Below are positions 1 through 6,302 of a stretch of DNA of 6,803 nucleotides, one piece after another. The first letter of the stretch is position 1. Every line of letters begins with the position of its first letter. This DNA is from Desulfobacterales bacterium (GTDB lineage: Bacteria > Desulfobacterota > Desulfobacteria > Desulfobacterales > C00003060). The translations under genes and the position numbers were made by a program. The notes beneath the pieces were generated by a model that ran no database searches, was not told where the DNA came from, and was given only the letters and a program-made list of their open reading frames with translations. The stretch spans positions 721,322 through 728,124 of the forward strand of contig CP070769.1 in assembly GCA_020347085.1 (NCBI GenBank), written 5' to 3'.

Positions 1-1286
1 CCGAATTCTGTGTACACTCGAACGCTGTAGTTTCCCGGGCTGAACGTCCAGCAGGGTAGTCCCCACTCGATGATGTCGCCGGTATCGCTCCACCTACGAA
101 CAGGAACGTTGACCCAAAGAGCGTTTTGATCATCCACTGATTTCAACTGTACGCCCCGTCCCAAAGTGTGCTGGCTACCGAAGTGATTGCCGGTTAAGAG
201 GATAAAATCACCACAGCTTCCAGCGGTGGAGCTCATGGAGCCAATGTGGGGCAGTTGTTCCGTAAGAACACCGGGGCTTCGGGCGGGTGGATTGTCCCCA
301 TGGCAGCCCCTGCACTGTTCAGTCGCGTCAAACGACCGATATTCGCTTGGCGTCTCGCTCGGATCGGAAGCATGGAAGCCGACCGCCGCCCAACCGTAGG
401 CCGCATGGCCGCCATCTTCATCAGGAAGCCCTGTGTGGGCTTCGATGGTATGCAAGGTCTTTATGTCATGGCAGATTTCACAGTAGCGAATATTCTCTGG
501 ATCGGCAGGATCCCAGCTCGAATCATTGGGATGGGTGGAATGACAGGTCCAGCATCCGCCAAACGCGTATCCTCTAAAGCCCATGTGATGCGTAACAAAG
601 TTGCTGACGACGTCCATGTCATACTCAAGGTAGCCCACGAACTGACCCCACTCGTCATCATGGTGATAGGTCGAGGGATGGCCAGCGTCACTCTGCGGAC
701 TCGTGTTGGGATCAAAACCAGGAGCCGATTCGACAATATCCTGTTCCCAGTGGCAGTTCTGGCATGAGAATAACCCTGGGGGCTCAACTGACGGCGGGTG
801 TTCCGCCAAACTGGAAAATGGCAAGATCTCTGATACCAGGTTGCGGTCGTGGCACGCCACACAGTTCTCAGCCCCGGATAGGTCGGTATCATGGTGCCAT
901 CCATTGGCCTGCAGATCATCCCCGCTGTGGCACCCACTCGTCTTGCAATCCGTGATAACGACCACACCAGGCGGCTCCGGAATTGATTCGTGACAGGGAT
1001 GACAAAATCCCTGTTCCAAAACGATCGGGGTGTGATGGTGCCGCTCGGCCAGGCTGTCGCCGTGACACTTTCTACAGTCCAGCTCTTCTAAGCGGTCGTA
1101 CGAAGAATCAAAGATACCAACCTCTTGGGAAACATAATCCATGAGTGGGTTTGGCCGGTGGTAATAAAGACCCGCTGAAAATGCCACTCCTATGCCACCA
1201 AAAACAAAGACTCCTAATAGAGCAATGGCAACAACACGCACATCACCTGTCGTGGCTCGATCTCTCAACTTTTTGATGAGATTCAC
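1..1286 (-). CDS. Octaheme c-type cytochrome with C-terminal IPT/TIG-like module (partial, 3' end beyond left edge)
   Basis: The frame is open from a GTG at 1286 to the left edge (428 codons, no stop). Residues about 18-43 form a hydrophobic segment after a basic N-terminus, so the protein is anchored in or exported across the inner membrane. Eight heme c motifs lie in this one frame: CRKCH 71-75, CHPCH 95-99, CKTSGCH 114-120 (a CX4CH site), CVACH 142-146, CQNCH 175-179, CWTCH 245-249, CEICH 269-273, CRGCH 325-329. Many HH pairs nearby could supply distal heme ligands. After the last heme, residues about 347-428 are beta-rich with a GDFILLTGNHFG stretch and a WSDT motif, as in IPT/TIG domains. 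Family knowledge: such proteins carry electrons in the periplasm or at the cell surface. I do not recognise a named family; it lacks obvious tetrathionate-reductase or hydroxylamine-oxidoreductase hallmarks. GTG is chosen because an in-frame stop lies at 1317-1319 and there is no ATG before the hydrophobic segment; the ribosome site is weak. Confidence 0.9.
   Translation of the reverse strand, partial: MNLIKKLRDRATTGDVRVVAIALLGVFVFGGIGVAFSAGLYYHRPNPLMDYVSQEVGIFDSSYDRLEELDCRKCHGDSLAERHHHTPIVLEQGFCHPCHESIPEPPGVVVITDCKTSGCHSGDDLQANGWHHDTDLSGAENCVACHDRNLVSEILPFSSLAEHPPSVEPPGLFSCQNCHWEQDIVESAPGFDPNTSPQSDAGHPSTYHHDDEWGQFVGYLEYDMDVVSNFVTHHMGFRGYAFGGCWTCHSTHPNDSSWDPADPENIRYCEICHDIKTLHTIEAHTGLPDEDGGHAAYGWAAVGFHASDPSETPSEYRSFDATEQCRGCHGDNPPARSPGVLTEQLPHIGSMSSTAGSCGDFILLTGNHFGSQHTLGRGVQLKSVDDQNALWVNVPVRRWSDTGDIIEWGLPCWTFSPGNYSVRVYTEF
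3..248 (-). other. IPT/TIG-like domain of the cytochrome (partial)
   Basis: This codes for about the last 82 visible residues of the cytochrome. There are no heme motifs here. The stretch has the IPT/TIG pattern: a hydrophobic strand leading to G-x-H-F-G (residues about 367-370), then a variable loop, then W-S-D-T (399-402) followed by an alternating I/W strand and a Pro. It resembles the C-terminal module of the divergent protease. IPT/TIG domains are immunoglobulin-like folds found in many secreted and surface proteins. The assignment rests on the motif pattern only, and the end of the domain may lie beyond the window. Confidence 0.55.
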
Positions 1287-1315
1287 TGATTGCCCGCTTT
1301 CAATAAGCGATTCAC

Positions 1316-1321
1316 ATTATG
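1316..1321 (-). promoter_or_regulatory. Possible -10 box for the cytochrome gene
   Basis: On the minus strand the hexamer CATAAT (5 of 6 matches to TATAAT) lies about 30 bases upstream of the GTG start at 1286. No good -35 box is seen at 17 bases upstream, so this may be an activator-dependent promoter or chance. The large inverted repeat at 1354-1402 lies just upstream of where the -35 region would be. Confidence 0.2.
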
Positions 1322-1353
1322 GGAGTCTAAAGGGTCTAAAATGCGCCTTTTGG

Positions 1354-1402
1354 CAGGAATTCTAGCGTGTTGATAATATTTAGACAATCGCAAGAATTCC
1401 TG
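1354..1402. repeat. Imperfect inverted repeat (operator-like or hairpin)
   Basis: The left arm CAGGAATTCT (1354-1363) is a perfect reverse complement of AGAATTCCTG (1393-1402). Inside the arms, GCG (1365-1367) can pair with CGC (1389-1391) and TTG (1370-1372) with CAA (1385-1387). This gives about 16 pairs interrupted by one A/A mismatch and a small internal loop, around an AT-rich 12-base centre. There is no T-run after either arm, so it is not a typical intrinsic terminator. It could bind a dimeric regulator of the divergent genes, or fold in a leader RNA. The inverted repeat is seen; its role is inferred. Confidence 0.55.
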
Positions 1403-1589
1403 ATTTTCGGCAGGGACTTCACCGGTTTTTAACTTGGGAAAACCCTGAGTTCGATGCTTTGTTCATAAGACGAAGAGGCAGACAATGTGGGGTATCAGCG
1501 CTGGGATATGAAAAAACGAGTGATTTAAAGCTTTCCTGAGCGCTTTTGATCAACGCATTACCTATCAGCCAAGCCGAGATGCCTTTCCG

Positions 1590-1610
1590 CACCTTAAGTT
1601 TCCTAAGGTG
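1590..1610. repeat. Short hairpin, 7-bp stem
   Basis: CACCTTA (1590-1596) and TAAGGTG (1604-1610) are perfect reverse complements separated by 7 bases. A run of five T's starts about ten bases to the right (1621), too far for a classic intrinsic terminator, and no plus-strand gene precedes it. It may be an operator half-site pair or chance. Confidence 0.3.
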
Positions 1611-1652
1611 ATGTCAGGTATTTTTGGATAAAGAAAACCGTACTTCTACTAA

Positions 1653-1680
1653 TTGCGTGGTTGGGTGCTTGTGCGATAAT
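1653..1680 (+). promoter_or_regulatory. Possible extended -10 promoter for the subtilase gene
   Basis: GATAAT (1675-1680, 5 of 6 matches to TATAAT) is preceded by TG one base away (1672-1673), giving an extended -10. TTGCGT (1653-1658) sits 16 bases upstream as a poor -35 (only TTG matches). Transcription would start near 1687, leaving a leader of about 95 to 140 bases depending on the start codon. This is a pattern match only. Confidence 0.3.
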
Positions 1681-1780
1681 AAAATCCCTAATTTCTTGAA
1701 GTGGTTGGCCCAAATACCCAGGTCGGGGGTGACGTTTCCATAGGATGCATCCGACATAAGCAGTTACTGACGGGTCCTTC

Positions 1781-3796
1781 ATGTCAATCTCACATCTCAG
1801 TAAAAAGAAGCTAAGCTTTACAAACATGGTTTCTCTCCGAATCCTCATGTTCTACTGGGCGTGGGCTTGTTTGTTGTGTTTTCTTCTAGGCCCTCCTGCG
1901 GCATTTTGCCAACAGAAGTCAACTTATAGGGAAGGCGAGTTGTTGGTTAAGTTCAAGCCGCGGGTTAGCCTCAAGGCTTCCTCGGCAGCCCATGCCCGTG
2001 TTGGTTCACGCGTGAACAAGTGTTTCACAAAAACAGGTGTCCACCTCGTAAAGCTCAAAGCCGGACTGACAACGACGAAAGCCGTAGACCTCTACAAAGC
2101 GAATCCAGATGTTGCGTATGCAGAGCCGAACTACAAACGCCGCCCACTCGATTTATTTCCAAACGACTTAGACTTCTCCGAGCTGTGGGGTCTTCATAAT
2201 ACGGGTCAAATGGGCGGTACCCCTGATGCAGACATCGACGCCCCAGAAGCCTGGCAAGTGACGACTGGGAGCAATGGGGTCATCGTAGCGCTGATCGACA
2301 GCGGCGTCGATTATGACCACGAGGATCTCTCAGATAACATGTGGACAAATGATGCAGAGGTCAATGGGTCACCTGGCGTGGACGACGACGGGAATGGATA
2401 TGTCGATGACGTCCATGGAATTGATGCATACAGTGACGACACAGACCCGATGGAGGAGGACAACCACGGAACCCATTGCGCAGGCACCATTGGGGCCGTG
2501 GGAAATAACGGCATAGGTGTTGTTGGAGTGGCCTGGAATGTGAAGATTATGGCCCTCAGGTTCTTGGGTATCAGTGGGGGCTGGACCAGTGACGCCATTG
2601 ATTGCCTGGAATACGCCATCATGATGAAAGAGGATTTCGGGCACAATGTGAGGGTCGTCAACGCCAGTTTCGGTGGAGCAGATTACTCCCAGGCCGAGTA
2701 TGAAGCCATTCTAGCGGCAGCATACGCAGATATCCTGTTTGTCGCTTCTGCGGGCAATGACTCCCAAGACAATGATGTACATCCGTGCTACCCGTCCGGT
2801 TATGACCTGCCAAATATCATTTCCGTGGCTGCTACTGACCGCCACGATAGCCTGCTCTATTTCAATGATCCGCTGTTTACGGGCTCCAACTGGGGAGAAA
2901 CAACGGTGGACGTGACTGCTCCTGGTCAGGCCATTCTCAGTTGCAAGCGTGGGAATTGGTACGGATATATGAGTGGAACATCCATGGCCGCCTCTTATGT
3001 GTCTGGACTGGCTGCCCTGATTTTGGCAGCGAATCCTGCATACAGCTGGGATCAGGTTAATTTCAACATTCTTTTTACGGTAGATCCTCTCGCAAGCTTG
3101 GACGGGCTCGTTTTGACAGGGGGCAGAATCAATGCAAACACTGCCTTGACTTGCACGCCTGATCAGCTTCATCTGTACTTGCTGAAGCCGAGTTCCGGAT
3201 TTTCAGTCCCCAAAGGCAAACCGGCTGTTGTGAAGGTGCTGGCTGGAACGTGTGCGGGTCCTGCGGCTGATGCTTCAGTCACAGTGGACTTTGACAATGG
3301 TGACCCAAGCATGGTTCTGCATGATGATGGCATAGATCCGGACCTTGTGGCCGGCGACGGACAATACGCTGGTTCTTGGACACCCCAGGTTGCCGGTCCT
3401 GTCACAATCACCGCCACAACCTCGGCTCCTCCTGCGTACGAGGACGTTTCTCGGGACCTGGTGGGCGAGGTGGCCTCGGGACCGGTCATTGAGAAGTTCA
3501 GGGGTCTCAAGGAACCCGGGACCATATTGAGGATTATTGGACAGAACTTCGGGGACAACCAAGGAGACAGTGTGCTTCATATCAATAGGATGACGTTCGA
3601 TTCAACGAGTAACCGGATCAAGACATGGACCGACACCAAAATCAGAATAAGACTGCCGTTTGTCAACAAAGCATGCGAGTGGTTTATACACGGGAAGGGC
3701 ACGTGTAGAAAGCGAAAGGTGTGGGTCACGGTTGGTGGTGGGGACAGCAGCATCAAAACCCTCAGGGTGAAAAAGCCGGTTACGCTCTGCCCCTAA
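1781..3796 (+). CDS. Secreted subtilisin-family (S8) serine protease with C-terminal IPT/TIG domain
   Basis: 671 residues from ATG 1781. Export signal: a basic start, then a hydrophobic core at about 21-41 ending near AAFC-QQ; it is not a good lipobox. Residues about 46-120 look like a subtilase propeptide (EGELLVKFKP, then NPDVAYAEPNY). The peptidase domain spans about 128-458: Asp173 in LIDSGVD, His229 in NHGTHCAG, oxyanion Asn326 in ASAGND, Ser401 in SGTSMA. An acidic DDDGNGYVDD loop (201-210) is typical of Ca-binding subtilases. The usual P of GTSMAAP is Ser405 here. A beta-sandwich follows (about 460-560) with DDGIDPD and AGDGQY loops, then an IPT/TIG domain (about 567-664). It should be exported, self-process its propeptide and cleave proteins in the periplasm or outside the cell; the substrate is unknown. 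The start is uncertain: ATG 1826 would give a tighter signal peptide, and neither start has a strong ribosome site. The gene is divergent from the cytochrome. Confidence 0.95.
   Translation: MSISHLSKKKLSFTNMVSLRILMFYWAWACLLCFLLGPPAAFCQQKSTYREGELLVKFKPRVSLKASSAAHARVGSRVNKCFTKTGVHLVKLKAGLTTTKAVDLYKANPDVAYAEPNYKRRPLDLFPNDLDFSELWGLHNTGQMGGTPDADIDAPEAWQVTTGSNGVIVALIDSGVDYDHEDLSDNMWTNDAEVNGSPGVDDDGNGYVDDVHGIDAYSDDTDPMEEDNHGTHCAGTIGAVGNNGIGVVGVAWNVKIMALRFLGISGGWTSDAIDCLEYAIMMKEDFGHNVRVVNASFGGADYSQAEYEAILAAAYADILFVASAGNDSQDNDVHPCYPSGYDLPNIISVAATDRHDSLLYFNDPLFTGSNWGETTVDVTAPGQAILSCKRGNWYGYMSGTSMAASYVSGLAALILAANPAYSWDQVNFNILFTVDPLASLDGLVLTGGRINANTALTCTPDQLHLYLLKPSSGFSVPKGKPAVVKVLAGTCAGPAADASVTVDFDNGDPSMVLHDDGIDPDLVAGDGQYAGSWTPQVAGPVTITATTSAPPAYEDVSRDLVGEVASGPVIEKFRGLKEPGTILRIIGQNFGDNQGDSVLHINRMTFDSTSNRIKTWTDTKIRIRLPFVNKACEWFIHGKGTCRKRKVWVTVGGGDSSIKTLRVKKPVTLCP
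3479..3772 (+). other. IPT/TIG domain at the C-terminus of the subtilase
   Basis: Residues about 567-664 of the protease. The segment has ILRIIGQNFG (583-591), a strand with LHIN, then WTDTKIRIRLP (616-626) and a closing KVWVTVGG strand, the usual layout of an IPT/TIG immunoglobulin-like fold. In secreted proteins such modules act as binding or spacer domains. The function here is unknown; a surface-attachment or partner-binding role is inference. Confidence 0.75.
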
Positions 3797-4177
3797 TGTG
3801 CAAAAACGGAGTTGCTGGTGCTCAATTAACGCAAGCTCCCATGGGTGACGGCAACACGCAAGGCTTCTTCTCGTGATAACCGAAATTTCATCCCACGTCC
3901 TTGCCTAATCACTTTGATCATATGAATTTACGAATCGCTTGCCTCTGGATGTAACTTTGGATGAGCAGGGCATAGTGCGGTTGGCAGGGTTCTGCTGGTA
4001 GAAAGCCCTATACCTCCTTGACAGGATCTGGCTTTTTTAAAGTCTGGGCTTAGGTTCAATTGAAGAGGACTCACAGACCATAGGCAATGCTTCTTCCCGT
4101 TCAGGTTGTCTTGTTTCATTCAGCAACACCAACCCCGTGTCCCTTGGCAAGCGGGTTAAGGAAACTTTATGACAGCC
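3797..4177. other. Intergenic region between convergent subtilase and moaA genes
   Basis: 381 bases with no convincing gene on either strand; the short frames here have no recognisable protein features and no ribosome sites. The region holds a terminator-like structure (4000-4038) and a 10-base palindrome TTCAATTGAA (4055-4064). I see nothing else in it. Confidence 0.7.
4000..4038. terminator. Possible bidirectional terminator between convergent genes
   Basis: AGAAAGCC (4000-4007) can pair with GGCTTTTT (4030-4037; six Watson-Crick pairs, then one G-T and one A-T), and the loop holds a second small stem, TCCT/AGGA (4015-4018 with 4023-4026). The right arm runs into six T's (4033-4038) on the plus strand, fitting the end of the protease transcript about 200 bases after its stop. 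On the minus strand the outer arm ends in GGCTTTCT, a poorer T-tract, for moaA read-through. The large loop makes it a weak candidate. Confidence 0.35.
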
Positions 4178-5170
4178 CTATCCACCGATGGCAGACATGG
4201 GATGCAACAGCTCCGCCCCTTTTTGCAGCATCTCCGCATGGTGACGCTCTGGCTTCCTGGAGATGGCTTCGTGAAACAGCGCTTTGATATCTTCTTGGCT
4301 GCACCCACTTCTCAGGGCAGTCTTGATGTCCACCTCTTCGTCAGAAAAAAGGCACGGGCGAAGTTTGCCGTCCGATAGAAGCCTGAGGCGGTTGCATGAG
4401 GGGCAGAAGTGGTGGCTCAGGGCGCTGATGAAACCGATTTCGCCCCGGGCTGATTCGAAACGGTATCGCTCGGCAGGTCCGTCACACGGTGAACGGGGAA
4501 TCTTGTGAAGGGCCCCGAAGGATTCCAGTTTGCATTTGATCTCATCTGAGGAGATATACTTTTCCGGTTTCCACTGGCTGTCAAGGCCTACGGGCATATA
4601 CTCTATGAACCGGACGTGATAAGGCTTTCGTACAGATAGCTCGGCAAATCGTCGGAATTCATTGTCATTTACGCCTCTCATGGCCACGACGTTCAGCTTG
4701 ATGGGCGAGAACCCAATTGCCTCCGCAGCCTCAAGCCCCCCCCAGACGTCTTCAAAGCACGGACGCCCTGTAATCTTGGCATACTTCAGGGGGTTCAGTG
4801 TGTCCAGGCTGACATTGAGACGACGGACGCCCGCGTCAAAGATCGCTTTGGCTTTTTGCTTTAAGAGGACGCCGTTCGTGGTGATGCTGACTTCGTTCAG
4901 ACCTGGCATCCGACACAAGCGAAACAGGAAGTTCAGAAGATTTCGGCGTATCAGGGGCTCCCCGCCGGTCACCCGCACTTTGCTGATACCCATCTGCGTG
5001 GCTGCCTCAACAACCCTGAGGATTTCTTCGTAGGTCAAAATATCCGCGTGGTGAAGAAGTTTTAGATTCTTCACCGGCTGGCAGTAGATACAGCGAAGAT
5101 TGCACCGGTCTATCACAGAGACCCGCAGGTACGTGATCTCGCGATTATAGTCGTCAACGTTTGGGGCCAT
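4178..5170 (-). CDS. moaA: GTP 3',8-cyclase MoaA (molybdopterin synthesis, first step)
   Basis: 330 residues, the normal MoaA length. This radical-SAM enzyme rearranges GTP to 3',8-cyclo-H2GTP, which MoaC turns into cyclic pyranopterin monophosphate, the precursor of the Mo/W cofactor; it is cytosolic. Seen: the N-terminal SAM cluster motif CNLRCIYC (Cys23, Cys27, Cys30), the VTGGEPLIRR SAM-binding stretch (68-76), and the C-terminal second [4Fe-4S] cluster motif FCPSCNRLR with a third Cys in RPCLF (Cys256, Cys259, Cys273). The protein ends in Ser-Ala-Ile-Gly-Gly; the terminal GG is conserved in MoaA and needed for activity. ATG 5170 is the only plausible start, since an in-frame stop lies at 5180-5182, though no good ribosome site precedes it. 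It lies 156 bases downstream of fdhE on the same strand, so it probably supplies cofactor for the formate dehydrogenase made from this operon. Confidence 0.97.
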   Translation of the reverse strand: MAPNVDDYNREITYLRVSVIDRCNLRCIYCQPVKNLKLLHHADILTYEEILRVVEAATQMGISKVRVTGGEPLIRRNLLNFLFRLCRMPGLNEVSITTNGVLLKQKAKAIFDAGVRRLNVSLDTLNPLKYAKITGRPCFEDVWGGLEAAEAIGFSPIKLNVVAMRGVNDNEFRRFAELSVRKPYHVRFIEYMPVGLDSQWKPEKYISSDEIKCKLESFGALHKIPRSPCDGPAERYRFESARGEIGFISALSHHFCPSCNRLRLLSDGKLRPCLFSDEEVDIKTALRSGCSQEDIKALFHEAISRKPERHHAEMLQKGAELLHPMSAIGG

Positions 5171-5268
5171 GAGAGTAAATCACAGGTCCAGAGCCACTTT
5201 CTGGTAGTGTGGCCGGTTTTTGGGCGTTTGGGATTGCCTTGTTAAGGTTTGCCCGTGTCTCATTCAGC

Positions 5269-5291
5269 GGGCGCTTATGGCCAAAGCGCTC
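5269..5291. repeat. Small hairpin between fdhE and moaA
   Basis: GCGCTT (5271-5276) pairs with AAGCGC (5284-5289) around a 7-base loop, with a G-T and a G-C pair extending the base. CGGGC (5268-5272) could instead pair with GCCCG (5251-5255). There is no T-run in the direction of transcription, so it is not a standard terminator. It might weaken read-through from fdhE into moaA or hide the moaA start; both are guesses. Confidence 0.3.
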
Positions 5292-5326
5292 TATCTTCAT
5301 CCATGTTTGGCCGTGAGCCCTTGTGT

Positions 5327-6232
5327 CTAAATATCCGCCAAATTCAAGCCGAGTGCATAGACTTCGCGTGTGTACCCTTCCTCTCGGGCAATAGCATCCA
5401 GGTAAAGTGTGCCTATGTCCTCCACCGCCGGAATGACTTCTTCATCTGTTTCCTCAGTGTCTACTGTCTTGATATACTTCTTGCACTTTTGGCAGGTCTC
5501 CACGCGGTATGCCCTGCCCTCTTTTTCAGTAAAAAAGTACTTAAACTTGCGCCGCTCGTCATTTTCACAGAAGGGACATTTAGTGCGCATGAATCGCCAT
5601 TCGTAACCACAGCACGAACAAATGAGAAATTTCTTCCTTTCACGACCAATGAGTTCAGCCATGACAGGCTTTGAGCCGCAGATGGGACAATAGCTCCTCC
5701 ACCAATGTTCCATGTCCACATAGTCCTTGAGCTTTTCCGCATAGGTCTCAAAAATCGGCTGCAGACTGTTTTCAGCGAGGAAAAAGAGCAGGCCTTCTTG
5801 CAGCTTCAGCCTGCCTGACACATCGGCCATGTATTCACGGTCTTCGGCAGCAGCCTTTTGAAACAGTTCCTTCAGATCCAGCTCATCGGCCTCGATCGCC
5901 TTAGTGATCCGGTCAACATCTTCTGAAATCCTCTCTCTTTGCTTCATGCGTTCACACAATCTCTTAAACAGGGCTGAGGCCGAGGAGATATCCAACTTCA
6001 GGTCTTGCTTGTTTACCAGGGAAAAGCCCTCTTTCTTCTTCACCTTGAGTAGCTCCTCATCCATATGGATGGTGTCCACCTGGATCCTTGGCTTTGCCTT
6101 CAGCTTTTCCGTGAGAACGTCTCTCACGAACCCAAGGGCCTCCTTGTGGCTGGGTCTCTCTTCGGAAATAGCATCTATTCTCTCGTTCATCTTGTCCAGC
6201 ACGGCTTGAAACCTCTCATCGTCCTTGTTCAT
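5327..6232 (-). CDS. fdhE: Formate dehydrogenase maturation protein FdhE
   Basis: 301 residues from ATG 6232, close to the roughly 300 of known FdhE proteins. FdhE is a cytosolic, iron-binding, rubredoxin-like factor needed to make active respiratory formate dehydrogenase, acting on the catalytic subunit before export. The N-terminal half (about 1-170) is alpha-helical and charged; the C-terminal half carries four CXXC motifs: CPIC (182-185), CSCC (205-208), CPFC (219-222) and CQKC (247-250), with the family signature YCPICGSKP and GYEWRFMRTKCPFC. The start is set by a strong ribosome site, AAGGAG at 6243-6238, five bases before ATG 6232. A longer reading from ATG 6277 would begin inside a hairpin loop and lacks such a site. 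It follows the FDH beta subunit gene by 70 bases, and moaA follows on the same strand, so the three probably form one operon. Confidence 0.96.
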   Translation of the reverse strand: MNKDDERFQAVLDKMNERIDAISEERPSHKEALGFVRDVLTEKLKAKPRIQVDTIHMDEELLKVKKKEGFSLVNKQDLKLDISSASALFKRLCERMKQRERISEDVDRITKAIEADELDLKELFQKAAAEDREYMADVSGRLKLQEGLLFFLAENSLQPIFETYAEKLKDYVDMEHWWRSYCPICGSKPVMAELIGRERKKFLICSCCGYEWRFMRTKCPFCENDERRKFKYFFTEKEGRAYRVETCQKCKKYIKTVDTEETDEEVIPAVEDIGTLYLDAIAREEGYTREVYALGLNLADI

Positions 6233-6237
6233 AGGTT

Positions 6238-6243
6238 CTCCTT
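6238..6243 (-). promoter_or_regulatory. Ribosome binding site of fdhE
   Basis: AAGGAG on the minus strand, five bases upstream of ATG 6232. It is the best ribosome site in the window and decides the fdhE start over the upstream ATG at 6277. Confidence 0.8.
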
Positions 6244-6263
6244 GCTTCCGCAGTCCTAAGGGA

Positions 6264-6292
6264 TGGTACTGCCCCATGCTGGGGCAGTACCA
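6264..6292. repeat. Perfect 12-bp hairpin between fdhB and fdhE
   Basis: TGGTACTGCCCC (6264-6275) and GGGGCAGTACCA (6281-6292) are exact reverse complements around a 5-base loop (ATGCT). On the transcribed minus strand the hairpin starts 10 bases after the fdhB stop and ends about 20 bases before the fdhE ribosome site. No T-run follows in either direction, so it is unlikely to be an intrinsic terminator. An RNA stability or processing element that sets the ratio of FdhB to FdhE is the likeliest role, by inference. Confidence 0.7.
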
Positions 6293-6302
6293 ACGGCTTG
6301 AA

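Larger units (their letters stand above)
1287..1780. other. Intergenic region between divergent cytochrome and protease genes
   Basis: 494 bases without a convincing gene, visibly more AT-rich than the flanking genes. It should carry the promoters of both divergent genes. It contains a long imperfect inverted repeat (1354-1402), a direct repeat of GTCTAAA 9 bases apart (1325-1331 and 1334-1340), and a 7-bp hairpin (1590-1610). Promoter-like boxes occur on the minus strand near 1316-1321 and on the plus strand at 1653-1680. An 81-codon frame on the minus strand (1603-1848) looks spurious. Confidence 0.7.

Noticed and set aside
246..967. Long open frames on both strands (plus 246-767, minus 461-967)
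   Set aside because: They lie within the cytochrome gene, whose frame carries eight heme motifs; these are shadows in other frames.
1351..1366. Sigma-54-like box (TGGCAGGAATTCTAGC)
   Set aside because: The spacing between the GG and GC elements is one base off the strict N10 rule and the -12 TTGC is missing; the arm of the inverted repeat explains the sequence better.
1603..1848. 81-codon frame on the minus strand in the divergent gap, overlapping the start of the protease gene
   Set aside because: No ribosome site, no recognisable domain, and its 5' part overlaps the protease signal-peptide region. More likely chance, though a small gene cannot be fully excluded.
4042..4080. tRNA-like end (GGTTCAATT followed by a segment ending in CCA)
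   Set aside because: The flanking bases do not form a 5-bp T-stem and no acceptor, D or anticodon arm is found upstream.
3928..4119. 63-codon minus-strand frame between the protease and moaA
   Set aside because: No ribosome site, no domain signal, and it covers the terminator-like structure.
6230..6277. Upstream ATG at 6277 as the fdhE start
   Set aside because: It falls in the loop of the 12-bp hairpin and has no ribosome site, while ATG 6232 has AAGGAG at ideal spacing.
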